This document shows, piece after piece, positions 8,360-17,368 of a stretch of 64,000 nt of DNA; position 1 is the stretch's first letter, and each line of letters begins with the position of its first letter. A program made the translations under genes and the position numbers. The stretch comes from Shewanella piezotolerans WP3 (GTDB lineage: Bacteria > Pseudomonadota > Gammaproteobacteria > Enterobacterales > Shewanellaceae). The notes beneath the pieces are model-generated. The model was not told the origin of the DNA. It made no database searches and was given only the letters and a program-made list of their open reading frames with translations. Location: contig NC_011566.1 in assembly GCF_000014885.1 (NCBI RefSeq), forward strand, positions 4,214,501 to 4,278,500, in the 5' to 3' direction.

Positions 8360-9178
8360 ATGAAAACATTAAATAGAAGACAAGCAATAAACCGTATCAT
8401 TGGTATCTCTTCAGTAGCCGCTGGCGGCGCACTAGTAGCTAACCCAGTTATAGCAGCGGTAACAAGTAGCACAGGTGATTGGAAACTAGAAGTGGGTACT
8501 CGCCTTGCTTATGTTAAGTTAGATCCAATGACTGTCGCAAAACTCGCCTACGAGACAGGTAACGGTTGTATGTTCCAAGTCTTTGACAGCATCATTCAAA
8601 GCTTAGCGGCATCAAACTCACCAGATGCAGAGAAATTTGCTCAAGTGCCTACAGCAATGGCGCATTACGGTTATGCAGGTATGTTAGGCGAAGGAACCGT
8701 TTGCGGTAATATTAATGCCACCGGCATGCTAGTTAACTTGCTTTCGATTAATGGTGAATCAGCCAATAGTATTCTTAACCCAACCATGCGCTACTACGAG
8801 AGTGCAGAGCTACCGCTGCAAACTGCTGAGTTTATTGAGGGCATCGGTGCTGATATGGCAGAAACCAAGGATCAAGTGGGTACACCAACATCAGCAAACA
8901 GCATTATGTGTCACTCTTCAATCAGCCTTTGGGCAAGAGAAAATGGTAAGTCCTTCAGCCAAAAAGGTATGCGCTGTAAGCAACTATCAGCGTCTATCGT
9001 TTATGAGCTAGTCACTATGCTTAACAACGCTTTTGACGGTGAAACCGAAAACCCACACCCAATTTCAGATACGGTTGCGGGATGCCAAACTTGCCATACT
9101 TCAGAATCAACGTTCCAACCAAGTGTGAAAACCAATATGGCATGTGATACCTGCCACACAGGCCACTTTGTAAACTAG
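8360..9178 (+). CDS. Diheme c-type cytochrome, split-Soret-like (C_GCAxxG_C_C family)
   Basis: A 272-residue exported protein from the ATG at 8360 (a GGGA lies nine bases upstream). The signal has a twin arginine (LNRRQAIN) before the hydrophobic stretch, so Tat export is possible. The body shows the redox-active Cys pattern of the C_GCAxxG_C_C family: NGCM, GEGTVCG followed by a conserved Gly, IMCHSS, and RCKQL. Two heme sites, CQTCH and CDTCH, lie at the C terminus. Split-Soret cytochrome c of sulfate reducers has the same combination of this fold, two hemes and an Fe-S centre. It should sit in the periplasm. The lipoprotein gene follows at once. Confidence 0.75.
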   Translation: MKTLNRRQAINRIIGISSVAAGGALVANPVIAAVTSSTGDWKLEVGTRLAYVKLDPMTVAKLAYETGNGCMFQVFDSIIQSLAASNSPDAEKFAQVPTAMAHYGYAGMLGEGTVCGNINATGMLVNLLSINGESANSILNPTMRYYESAELPLQTAEFIEGIGADMAETKDQVGTPTSANSIMCHSSISLWARENGKSFSQKGMRCKQLSASIVYELVTMLNNAFDGETENPHPISDTVAGCQTCHTSESTFQPSVKTNMACDTCHTGHFVN

Positions 9179-9189
9179 AGGGAATGACG

Positions 9190-9681
9190 ATGAAACACAC
9201 TAAATTATATTGTGCTATCGGTCTAAGCTCTGTGCTTTTACTCGGCTGTGGTAGTGATGATGACGACAACAAACCAGTTGAGCCACCCGTCGAGCCACCG
9301 GTTTCAACAATTGGAATTAATGATACTGAAACCTTAAGCGTTAATCTAACCACGGTCGATGCAGAAAAAGGCAGCGTGGCATTAACACTGACTGGGGATG
9401 ACGAAAAGTTGGTAACCGACGCAGGTGCCTTTAACTTAATCTTGATGGGGTACCCTAAAGAAGGCGGTTCTTCAGTAAAATATAAGCTTGGCTGGCATCA
9501 AGCTAACCATTCTAACTGCATTGCCGATGTCGACTGCACCATGGCCATAACGGAATTAGAATCAGGTAAGTACAACCTTGAGCTAGATTCAGTTGAGTGG
9601 AAAGATGCCATTGACAGCTATCGCGTCGCCGTCGAAGTTAAAGGTGAAAAAGCACATTTAGAGCTAGCGTTTTTAGATTGA
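9190..9681 (+). CDS. Lipoprotein of unknown function beside the cytochrome
   Basis: A 163-residue lipoprotein with lipobox LLLGC, then an acidic stretch and a Pro/Val/Glu linker. The folded part of about 125 residues has one Cys pair (NCIADVDC) that could form a disulfide, and it looks beta-rich. The GAGGGA six bases before the second ATG favours 9190 over 9184. Only 11 bases separate it from the cytochrome gene, and a strong terminator follows, so the two form a two-gene operon. It may anchor or serve the cytochrome at the membrane; this is inference. Confidence 0.75.
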   Translation: MKHTKLYCAIGLSSVLLLGCGSDDDDNKPVEPPVEPPVSTIGINDTETLSVNLTTVDAEKGSVALTLTGDDEKLVTDAGAFNLILMGYPKEGGSSVKYKLGWHQANHSNCIADVDCTMAITELESGKYNLELDSVEWKDAIDSYRVAVEVKGEKAHLELAFLD

Positions 9682-9716
9682 TGCTCCACCCCACAACTCT
9701 GCATTAGTACTCGACT

Positions 9717-9752
9717 ACCACGCAATGAACTATTCCATTGCGTGGTTTTTTT
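9717..9752 (+). terminator. Rho-independent terminator after the cytochrome operon
   Basis: A 10-base perfect stem (CCACGCAATG and CATTGCGTGG) with an 8-base loop is followed directly by seven T residues. It ends the plus-strand cytochrome/lipoprotein transcript just before the convergent selO gene. Confidence 0.92.
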
Positions 9753-9767
9753 GTAAAAACGGAGAGA

Positions 9768-11249
9768 TTAAGTGCCACAGTAGGTAGTAAACTTTCCAAA
9801 GCTTGCTGGAGCAGGCTGAGCATAGTCCTCTCTACCTTGTTGCCGAGTAAAAGGCTGCGCTAATACGTTAACGAGTGTTTCAAAGGGCTGGTAATCATTA
9901 CGCTCTTCCGCCGCTTCTATTGCAGCTTCAACCAAGTGATTTCGCGGAATATAAATTGGGTTAACACTGTTCATTAACTCAACACTCTCTTTTGCAGACA
10001 ATGACTCTTGCGCTAACCTGACCAGCCATAACGGCTTCCACTGCATAAATAAACTTGAGTCAGTAAAGAGTGATTCAGCATCATTGCTGTCTGTCAGCAA
10101 ATCATCAGCTAACAGGCGAAATAGCTGCGTATAATCGACCGCTTGTCCCTGCATTGCTGCCAGTAGTTGCTCACAAAGCTCATAATCACCATCTAGCTCA
10201 GTCATCATGCCAATTTTAGCGCGCATGCCCTGCAGCCAATGAGCTCTAAACTGTTCCCAAAAGGCTTTGATCTCTGTGGTTGCTAACTCTATCGCCTTAT
10301 CTGTATCTTCATCAATAAACGGCAACAGTGTTTCAGCAAACCTTGCGAGATCCCATTGGGCCATCGCAGGCTGATTACTATAGCTATAACGACCATCTTG
10401 ATCGATAGAACTAAATAGCGCTCGAGCATCATAGTCGTCCATAAATGCACAGGGGCCGTAATCGATAGTTTCACCGCTTATGGTCATATTATCGGTATTC
10501 ATCACCCCATGTACAAAGCCAACTAACATCCATTGGGCAATGAGCTGCGCTTGTTTGTCACGCACTGCGCAGACTAAATCTAAATAGGGTTGCGAGCTTT
10601 GTTTAAGTTCAGGATAGTGACGTGCAATAGCATAGTCGGCCAGCTGCTTAACTTTATCTTCCGCGCCTTGTGCAGCAAAGTATTCAAATGTTCCCACCCG
10701 AATATGACTTGATGCCACCCGAGTAAGTACAGCACCAGGTAAATATCGCGTTCTGTAAATAGGCTCGCCAGTGGTTACGACTGCAAGTGCTCGAGTGGTG
10801 GCAATGCCTAATGCATGCATCGCTTCACACAGTATATATTCACGTAGAATTGCGCCAAGTACCGCTTTACCGTCACCGCCGCGAGAGAATTGAGTACGCC
10901 CAGATCCTTTTAGCTGTATATCTTGCCGTTTACCGCTTGAATCAAGCACCTCCCCTAACAACAAAGCACGACCATCACCTAATTGCGGGCTAAACCCGCC
11001 AAACTGATGGCCGGCATAAACTTGTGCTAATGGAGCTGCTCCCTGCGGCGCTTCACTGCCAGAAAAGACTTCGGCTAACTGAGCATGATCTCGATTGCTT
11101 ATCCCTAGTTGTTCAGCCAATGCAATATTTAGTTTCACCAATTCAGGAGACGGCGCTTTTTCACCTTGGCAAGAGACGTAAAACCCTTCTAGTTCATTGG
11201 CATAGCTATTATCGAAATCGAACCCTAAATCAATCACTTGGTTACTCAT
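9768..11249 (-). CDS. selO: Protein adenylyltransferase SelO (YdiU)
   Basis: Pseudokinase-fold enzyme that moves AMP from ATP onto hydroxyl side chains of target proteins, tied to redox stress in E. coli. Family hallmarks are GHQFGGFSPQLGDGRALLLGE, QLKGSGRTQFSRGGDGKAVL, HGVMNTDNM and DYGPCAFMD. The ATG at 11249 (MSNQVIDLGF) gives 493 residues, close to family length; an upstream ATG adds 11 unlikely residues. The C terminus ends TTYCGT: a conserved Cys sits where eukaryotic SelO has selenocysteine. The gene is downstream of ndh on the same strand, with dispersed-repeat copy B between. Confidence 0.94.
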   Translation of the reverse strand: MSNQVIDLGFDFDNSYANELEGFYVSCQGEKAPSPELVKLNIALAEQLGISNRDHAQLAEVFSGSEAPQGAAPLAQVYAGHQFGGFSPQLGDGRALLLGEVLDSSGKRQDIQLKGSGRTQFSRGGDGKAVLGAILREYILCEAMHALGIATTRALAVVTTGEPIYRTRYLPGAVLTRVASSHIRVGTFEYFAAQGAEDKVKQLADYAIARHYPELKQSSQPYLDLVCAVRDKQAQLIAQWMLVGFVHGVMNTDNMTISGETIDYGPCAFMDDYDARALFSSIDQDGRYSYSNQPAMAQWDLARFAETLLPFIDEDTDKAIELATTEIKAFWEQFRAHWLQGMRAKIGMMTELDGDYELCEQLLAAMQGQAVDYTQLFRLLADDLLTDSNDAESLFTDSSLFMQWKPLWLVRLAQESLSAKESVELMNSVNPIYIPRNHLVEAAIEAAEERNDYQPFETLVNVLAQPFTRQQGREDYAQPAPASFGKFTTYCGT

Positions 11250-11359
11250 CAAATACCCATCTGTTTGTGAAATATAAACCATTCCTAATTACACTTACTT
11301 TACCTCAATCACCTTTGAAAAGTGTAATTTTGACGAGGCTAATAATTAGCGGCAGTAGC

Positions 11360-11636
11360 TCTTTCGAGCTAAGTTTTCGTTCGATTATTTACCGTAAGGA
11401 ATAATAATTTTAGTACAAGGCTTCAGCGATGCTGCTTAGCTGGCTAAACGAAAAGCTCGTAACGCATTCTAGTCATAAAAGAATAAAACATTGAAACGAA
11501 CCCGAAGGGCCGCGCTTGTTGGCTATTTTGACCGTGTTGTAAGTTATTTGTCGAGAATGACTAAACGACATAGCCTCCACCTTGCCAAAATAGCCAATAA
11601 ACTGGGGCACAATCGTTAAAGATCAACATCCCCTAA
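11360..11636 (+). repeat. Dispersed intergenic repeat, copy B, with long inverted repeat
   Basis: This aligns with 5764-6082. It contains a perfect 12-base inverted repeat, TTGGCTATTTTG at 11519-11530 and CAAAATAGCCAA at 11586-11597, around a 55-base loop. The loop itself can pair further (GTCG/CGAC). The copy ends five bases before the ndh stop codon, like copy A at the AbrB-like gene. A structured RNA in ndh mRNA, a terminator or a MITE-like element are all possible. The rest of the gap 11283-11640 shows nothing else. Confidence 0.68.
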
Positions 11637-11640
11637 TAAT

Positions 11641-12942
11641 CTAGTGTAATTTCATTCTCGGCCTAACCACTCTCATAAGCTTTTCGGCTAGCCACAATGC
11701 TATGGTTTTAAACGTGCCATGAATGGCCTTTTGATGCATGCGATATAAAGATATATAAACGAAGCGCGCAATTTTTCCTTCAACAAACATACTGCTTTTA
11801 GTCAGATTTCCCATCAAGCTGCCGACAGTGCTGTAGCGTGATAAATTGACCAAGGAACCGTGATCGACGTAAACATATTCGATCAGTGGCTCTGCATTCA
11901 TGTCCTTGATAATATTCTTTTCTGCACATTGCGCCATTTGATGCGCCGATTGCGCTCTAGGTGGCACAAAACTGCCATCCGCCTGCTCAAAGGCGCAGCA
12001 GTCACCAATGACATAAATATCATCGTTCACCGTACTCTTAAGTGTCGCTTTAACCTTAATTTGATTAGCACGGTTCAGTTCAAATAGAGCCATATCCTTG
12101 ATAAAATCAGGCGCTTTCACACCTGCAGCCCAAAGCATCAAGTTAGCTTCAATCAATAACCCTTCGGCGGTAACAAACCCCGCAGATGTGGCCTCGCTAA
12201 TACGAGTATTCTCCTTTACGGAGACGCCAAGCTGACTGAGTTCATGGCGTGCAGAGCCAGCTATTCTTTCGCTCAAAGCTGGAAGGATCCTAGGTCCAGC
12301 CTCAATCAAATGTATATTGAGCTTTTCAGCCGTCATTTTGCTGAGACCATATACTTTTAGAAGATCGGTAACATGATAAAGCTCAGCAGAAAGCTCTACC
12401 CCAGTAGCTCCTCCACCAACAATAGCGATATTGAGCTCGTTGATAGAATCTGATTGGTGCACTCGAGTGAAACTATCTAACAATGCATTATGAAAACGAT
12501 TCGCTTGCTGGTGAGAGTCGAGAAAAAAACAGTTTTCTTTTACTCCTGGGGTATTAAAGTCATTACTGACACTACCAATAGCAATCACCAGCTTGTCGAA
12601 CTGTATTTGGCGTTCAGGTAATAATACTTTGCCACTGTCGTCAGTAATCGGTGCCACTGAGATAGATTTCTGTTCTGGCGATAATCCGCAAAAGGTTCCA
12701 AGTTGAAATTGATAACCATGTTTGGCAGCATGTGCTGAATAAACAACACCATCAAGATCTGAATCTAACGAGCCTGTCGCGACTTCGTGTAGCAAAGGTT
12801 TCCAAATATGGGTACGATTCTTATCAACTAATATAATTTGCGCTAATTTTTTTTTACCTAACTTGCGTCCTAGTTGAGTCGCCAGCTCAAGTCCGCCAGC
12901 GCCACCGCCCACAATCACAATCCTCGGACATATTAAGGTCAT
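11641..12942 (-). CDS. ndh: NADH dehydrogenase type II (NDH-2)
   Basis: A 433-residue flavoprotein that passes electrons from NADH to quinone without pumping ions. The FAD-binding motif is IVIVGGGAGGLE near the N terminus. The second Rossmann motif, IAIVGGGATGVELS near residue 165-180, binds NADH. LMLWAAGVKAP and DIYVIGDCC complete the FAD site. The C-terminal region is amphipathic and probably binds the inner membrane. Length matches the family (E. coli 434). AAAGGAT precedes the ATG. Confidence 0.93.
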   Translation of the reverse strand: MTLICPRIVIVGGGAGGLELATQLGRKLGKKKLAQIILVDKNRTHIWKPLLHEVATGSLDSDLDGVVYSAHAAKHGYQFQLGTFCGLSPEQKSISVAPITDDSGKVLLPERQIQFDKLVIAIGSVSNDFNTPGVKENCFFLDSHQQANRFHNALLDSFTRVHQSDSINELNIAIVGGGATGVELSAELYHVTDLLKVYGLSKMTAEKLNIHLIEAGPRILPALSERIAGSARHELSQLGVSVKENTRISEATSAGFVTAEGLLIEANLMLWAAGVKAPDFIKDMALFELNRANQIKVKATLKSTVNDDIYVIGDCCAFEQADGSFVPPRAQSAHQMAQCAEKNIIKDMNAEPLIEYVYVDHGSLVNLSRYSTVGSLMGNLTKSSMFVEGKIARFVYISLYRMHQKAIHGTFKTIALWLAEKLMRVVRPRMKLH

Positions 12943-13239
12943 TGTTTATCCTTTCTTTAATGATGCCAGATCTATCCATTCATGCGTAACCAAGCTCTGA
13001 ATAGGAGAAGTCTAATTTAGACATTCAATACAATGCCTCAACCAACCAACAAAGTCATGGCTAATAAAACCAAATAAACACAAAAACACAGACTGATAAA
13101 CCAAAGTTTTCAAGCAATCAAGATTATCATCGCCAAGCAGATCTGACTGACTTCACTTTTCTAGCGGATAAACCTGTTGAAAAGGTGAACCCATTTCATC
13201 AAGAAAACCTATAGCTGAACAATAGATTAGCAGCTAGCG

Positions 13240-13527
13240 ATGAAGAACTTCGGCAAAACAGGTACGCTGCAACAAGCGACGTTCGCGCAAACCAATAGAC
13301 TAAAGATCATCGGTATCGCAGAATCCATCCATTATCTTGTTGGTGCTGTTGATTCCAATAAGAACTTCATTGAGCTAACTGAAAAGGAAGAGAGCTTAGT
13401 TGTGCAGGCCAAGCAGTTGCTGCGCAACCATCGTTACCAACTGACTCAGCTTAAGTACCAAACAGCGTATAATGAGATATGTGGCCTAAAAAGTAGCAGT
13501 CATTATCACCAGATGCTCAAGCTATAA
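13240..13527 (+). CDS. Small conserved-looking hypothetical protein
   Basis: A 95-residue frame with normal amino-acid composition. A central beta-like segment (SIHYLVGAVDSNKNFIEL) is followed by a helical stretch with several Gln and Leu. It is convergent with the NimR-like gene and stops ten bases before that gene's end. The ribosome site is weak. Single-domain proteins of this look are common in marine gammaproteobacteria, but I cannot name the family. Confidence 0.55.
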   Translation: MKNFGKTGTLQQATFAQTNRLKIIGIAESIHYLVGAVDSNKNFIELTEKEESLVVQAKQLLRNHRYQLTQLKYQTAYNEICGLKSSSHYHQMLKL

Positions 13528-13536
13528 TGCATTGCT

Positions 13537-14322
13537 TTAAGTATCAGTCTGCTTAATGTATTGCTTGGGTGATTTGCCGAGCGTTTTTTTGAAAAAAGTA
13601 ATAAAAGCGCTCACGGATTCATAGCCAAGCTCTTCAGCAATACGTTGAACAGACTCACCACTAGCAAGCTTTTGCAGAGCCAATACAATATGCAGCTGTC
13701 CTCGCCAACGGCCAAAGGTTAGCCCGACCTCTTGCTTGATTAGTCGCGCTAAGGTTCTCTCACTCATGGCATGATCTTTTGCCCAGTCGGCAACGGTTCG
13801 TCTATCATCAGGTGCTTGAATAAGCTTTGCCGCAATCAACTTCAGCCTTGGCTCACTCGGCGTTGGAAAATCATAGTGCGCTGTCGGCATCAATCTTAAT
13901 TGATCGATTAGCACTTTTACCACGTAGGCTGTTGCACTACTGGCATGGTAGTCCTGCTCTTGTTGAGTCAAATGTATCGTCAACTCCCTTATCAATGGTG
14001 TTATCGACAAGGTACAGCTCTTTTCTGGCATGCCTTCCACGTCAGGGTCAACAAATAGCATACATACATTGGCATTACTGGAGATCAAATTACTGTGCCA
14101 TTGCTGGCTAGGGATCCACACTGCACTGTTGGGAGGCACCATCCAAATAGCATCGGCAATTTTGCATTTTACATAGCCGCTAAGTGCCATCACTAACTGA
14201 CATTTACGATGCTGATGCGGTGGTGTTTCTGCATCCCGCTCTCCTCCAGACATGCTTAAAGCTACCACATCTTGTGGAAAAGCATCTGAGTCAAATACTG
14301 GAAACGCATTAATTTGTTGCAA
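13537..14322 (-). CDS. AraC-family regulator, NimR-like
   Basis: A 261-residue regulator. The N-terminal half (about 1-115) is a cupin domain with HQHRKCQLV and a WIPSQQWHSN motif. The C-terminal half has two helix-turn-helix units: SERTLARLIKQEVGLTFGRW and RIAEELGYESVSAFITFFKK, ending KSPKQY. It is divergent from a NimT-like transporter, the same arrangement as nimR/nimT (yeaM/yeaN) of E. coli, where the regulator represses the exporter. Because the transporter is frameshifted here, the regulator may have lost its main target. Confidence 0.85.
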   Translation of the reverse strand: MQQINAFPVFDSDAFPQDVVALSMSGGERDAETPPHQHRKCQLVMALSGYVKCKIADAIWMVPPNSAVWIPSQQWHSNLISSNANVCMLFVDPDVEGMPEKSCTLSITPLIRELTIHLTQQEQDYHASSATAYVVKVLIDQLRLMPTAHYDFPTPSEPRLKLIAAKLIQAPDDRRTVADWAKDHAMSERTLARLIKQEVGLTFGRWRGQLHIVLALQKLASGESVQRIAEELGYESVSAFITFFKKTLGKSPKQYIKQTDT

Positions 14323-14441
14323 CTACCTTGGCCGTTTTTAGATATAAAATGTCACTATATCTCAATACAGCAAGAAAAATGAAGCGTAATCTAACCCACT
14401 TTCACTGCCAAGCAGTCATTCTTTTGCTCAAGGAACTCATC

Positions 14442-15681
14442 ATGGCAAAACCACTATCTTCTCGTCTTACTGGCGGCACTTTTTTGATGTTAGGTGTGTT
14501 ACTTATTTCGCTTAGCCTTAGAAGCCCGATTACAGGTATCGGCCCACTGCTTGATTTGATTCGATTAGAACTAAATTTATCGGCGACCCAGGCTGGAATG
14601 CTGACCACACTGCCTTTACTCGCATTTGCATTTTTCTCTCCTATTGCTTCCAGGATTGGTCGTAAGCAAGGACTAGAACAAGCGTTAATGCTATCGCTGA
14701 TATTAGTGACCATAGGCTTAGTCATTCGATCTATTGGTAACTCAGTTGGATTATTTTCTGGAACCGTCATTATTGGAGCCGGCATTGCTATTGCCAATGT
14801 ATTGCTACCGAGCTTAATGAAGCGTGACTTCCCAACCAAGATCGCCACGATGACTTCTATTTATGTACTAATGATGGGGGCTGGTTCAGCGCTAAGTGCT
14901 AGTTTAGCCATTCCATTAACAGATCTAGCATCAAGACTGTCAATTAGTGCCGTGCCTAGCTGGGCGTTCTCATTAGCTAGCCTAATTATATTCCCCGTAA
15001 TTGCTATGTTCGTTTGGTTACCACAACTGCGCAGTCATTCAGCACCTAGCAAAAACTCCACAGAGCCTGATAGCCATAGTTATCTATGGCGAAATGTCGA
15101 TGCTTGGAGTATCACCTTGTTTTTAGCCCTGAACTCATTTTTGATGTATATCTTTATCAGTTGGCTACCAACTATATTGGTTGAGCTCGGCTACAGTCAT
15201 CATCAAGCGGGCGTCATTCACGGTGTGCTACAACTGCTTCACGGCCGTACCTGCGATTATACTTATTCCTCTAATGGCAAAGATCAGTGATAAACGCTTA
15301 CTGAGCTTTAGCTTAACCATCATGGCATTTTTGGGGATCCTAGGCCTTATTTATGTACCGAACCACGCCATGGTATGGGGAATGTTATTTGGTTTTGGGG
15401 CTGGAGGCGGTTTTATTGTTGCATTAGCACTGATAAGTTTACGCACTCAATCAGCACATCAAGCTGCCACATTGTCGGGAATGGCACAGTTTCTAGGTTA
15501 CCTTTTGGCCGCGACAGGACCAATTATTATGGGCGCAATTCACGAACATTCGGGCAGCTGGCAACAACCACTTCAGCTTTGTGCATTGCTCGCGCTAGTT
15601 TGGAGCACATTTGCAGTGCTTGCATCCAAAAATCAATTGATTTATTCAAGTGCACAACCAATGTCCCCCCAAGTCATTTAA
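14442..15681 (+). pseudogene. NimT/CynX-like MFS exporter, frameshifted
   Basis: The protein starts MAKPLSSRLTGG at 14442 (AAGGA upstream) and reads as a CynX/NimT-type 12-helix transporter up to about 15240. There the frame is lost and runs to a TGA at 15288-15290. The rest of the transporter continues in the +1 frame to 15681, resuming as TAVPAIILIPLMAKISDKRL. One extra base within about 15234-15243 (CTGCTTCACG region) explains it; two missing bases would too. Both halves are otherwise intact, so the mutation is recent or is a sequencing error. The family exports small organic compounds such as 2-nitroimidazole. Confidence 0.88.
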
Positions 15682-15936
15682 TTTACTTTCAAGCAGAATT
15701 TATTCCATGGGCTCATATTGAATAGTCATGGGGATTAAGTGATTGGGGTTGGAGGTAGCATAACAACTAATATATTGATTTAGAGCTAGTTTAGGCTAGT
15801 CCTTGATTCATATGAAACACAATAAGCTTATGTTGACTCTAACCTTAGTGATTGCTATTTTAGCACTGCGCAAAATTAACAACTTAGTTTAACTAAGACT
15901 ATGTCATGGATTGAAGCCTCATTAACGGATTAAAAA

Positions 15937-16455
15937 ATGAAAAAAGTACTCCTATGTGCAGCAGTATTAAGCCTTGCTGCCTGTAAAAGCACCGACATTC
16001 GTAACATCACCAGTTCTGTTTCAGATATCGCAGCCATAAGCTCTGCAAATTCAAGCACAACGACAACCACTCCAGCCTATGAACATAGCCCTGTTCAATA
16101 TGCTAATGAATCCGAAGATATCAGCGTCCATCGCACAGGCAAAACAAGTAAGGATTACGGAGTTATCCGCTCCATTACAGCAGAGAAAAACCCTAAAGGA
16201 ATGACGATGGTGCGTTTCGTTGCCTTCCATCTCGATAGCGGTGCGGCATTGGAGAGCAACCAATATCTATATTCAATGGATGAAAATGGGTGGATGAATA
16301 AGAAGTCAATTCTAACATTAGACACCAGAACTAAGATGCTTAATAGCGGCCAATATTACCTAAAGGCCAAGGCTAAAAGTGGTGATTTTTATACCACTGG
16401 TATGGTGCAATTAGCATCTGGCGTTACCAATGTAGTGACTATTGATCTGCAGTAG
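15937..16455 (+). CDS. Lipoprotein of unknown function
   Basis: A 172-residue protein with a clear lipobox (LSLAACKS, Cys 16). After a Ser/Thr-rich linker (about 25-48) comes a compact domain of about 110 residues with alternating beta-like segments and no Cys. It ends VVTIDLQ. GGA eight bases before the ATG supports the start. It stands alone between the broken transporter and the convergent TonB-like gene. I do not recognise the family. Confidence 0.7.
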   Translation: MKKVLLCAAVLSLAACKSTDIRNITSSVSDIAAISSANSSTTTTTPAYEHSPVQYANESEDISVHRTGKTSKDYGVIRSITAEKNPKGMTMVRFVAFHLDSGAALESNQYLYSMDENGWMNKKSILTLDTRTKMLNSGQYYLKAKAKSGDFYTTGMVQLASGVTNVVTIDLQ

Positions 16456-16473
16456 ACTCTGCTAGGTTAAACG

Positions 16474-16507
16474 ACTCGGCATCAACTTCTTACTGATGAT
16501 GCCGAGT
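16474..16507. terminator. Hairpin between convergent genes
   Basis: An 11-base perfect stem (ACTCGGCATCA and TGATGCCGAGT) separates the lipoprotein gene from the convergent TonB-like gene. The following T runs are poor on both strands, so it may be a weak bidirectional terminator. Confidence 0.5.
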
Positions 16508-16513
16508 TAATAG

Positions 16514-17125
16514 CTACTGCGCTTTTTCCAAGGTAAAGTCTAGCCTTACCTGCTGCTTTTGCTGAACAACAGGATTCCCCTCCACCACTTTCGGTTTATA
16601 CTTCCAACCTTTAATAGCCCGCACGGCAGACTTGTTGAATACTCGTTTAGGCTTGGCATCAACCACACTTACATTCGTTACACTACCAAGAGTACTAATA
16701 TCAAACTCAAGGACTACATAGCCCTCTTTGCCATCTCGTGCAGCCCCGATAGGGTATTGCGGCGTCACCTGCACTACCGGTAGCGCATCCTGATTAACAG
16801 GACCTTGACTATACTGCTCTATAACTTGTGGCATGACAGGTGGAGTAATCTCAGCAATCGGCGTGACATCACCATCACCACCGTTAGGGATAGTAATGAC
16901 AGGAGGCTTTGTCACAACTGGCTTAGGTTTGATCCTGACAATTTTTTTAGGGGGCAGTGGCTCTGGAATATCAGCGGTAATTTGAAAAGAGGGAGTGACG
17001 GTTGCAGTGCCGCTAGAGACTTGGTCGGTTTTGACTAGTTGCGCCATAAAAATGAACAAACCCAATGTAACTAGGGCTCCAGTTAGCATAATACTTGTAC
17101 GGCTAAACAGGCTATTTTGACTCAT
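16514..17125 (-). CDS. TonB-family energy transducer
   Basis: A 203-residue protein with one N-terminal membrane helix (about 11-30) and a Pro/Lys-rich periplasmic spacer (PEPLPPKKIVRIKPKPVV). The C-terminal TonB domain (about 115-200) has TPQYPIGAARDGKEGYVVLEF and KSAVRAIKGWKYKP. It couples the inner-membrane ExbBD motor to outer-membrane receptors. No exbBD genes are adjacent, but a large TonB-dependent receptor lies immediately upstream on the same strand. AAGGAT precedes the ATG. Confidence 0.9.
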   Translation of the reverse strand: MSQNSLFSRTSIMLTGALVTLGLFIFMAQLVKTDQVSSGTATVTPSFQITADIPEPLPPKKIVRIKPKPVVTKPPVITIPNGGDGDVTPIAEITPPVMPQVIEQYSQGPVNQDALPVVQVTPQYPIGAARDGKEGYVVLEFDISTLGSVTNVSVVDAKPKRVFNKSAVRAIKGWKYKPKVVEGNPVVQQKQQVRLDFTLEKAQ

Positions 17126-17291
17126 AGATTATCCTTTCTTGAGTGGGTGCCCCTTTATACCTAGCAGCAAATTGAGGATTAGCCAAACACTTTGTTACAT
17201 TTAGGCAAAAAATAAACCGATAGCAACAAAACCAAAACGCGATGACAACAAGGGCGCAACAAACCTTGATTTTTATTACCTCCTTTTAGAT

Positions 17292-17326
17292 ATAAAAAAA
17301 CCAGTAGTTATTCACTACTGGCTTTT
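17292..17326 (-). terminator. Rho-independent terminator after the TonB-dependent receptor
   Basis: On the minus strand an AGCCAGTAGT/ACTACTGG stem with a five-base loop is followed by seven T residues. It lies about 45 bases past the receptor stop and separates the receptor from the TonB-like gene. Confidence 0.88.
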
Positions 17327-17368
17327 ACCTAGTACCTATCTAAAAAGTAGAGTTATATACTTTTACGA

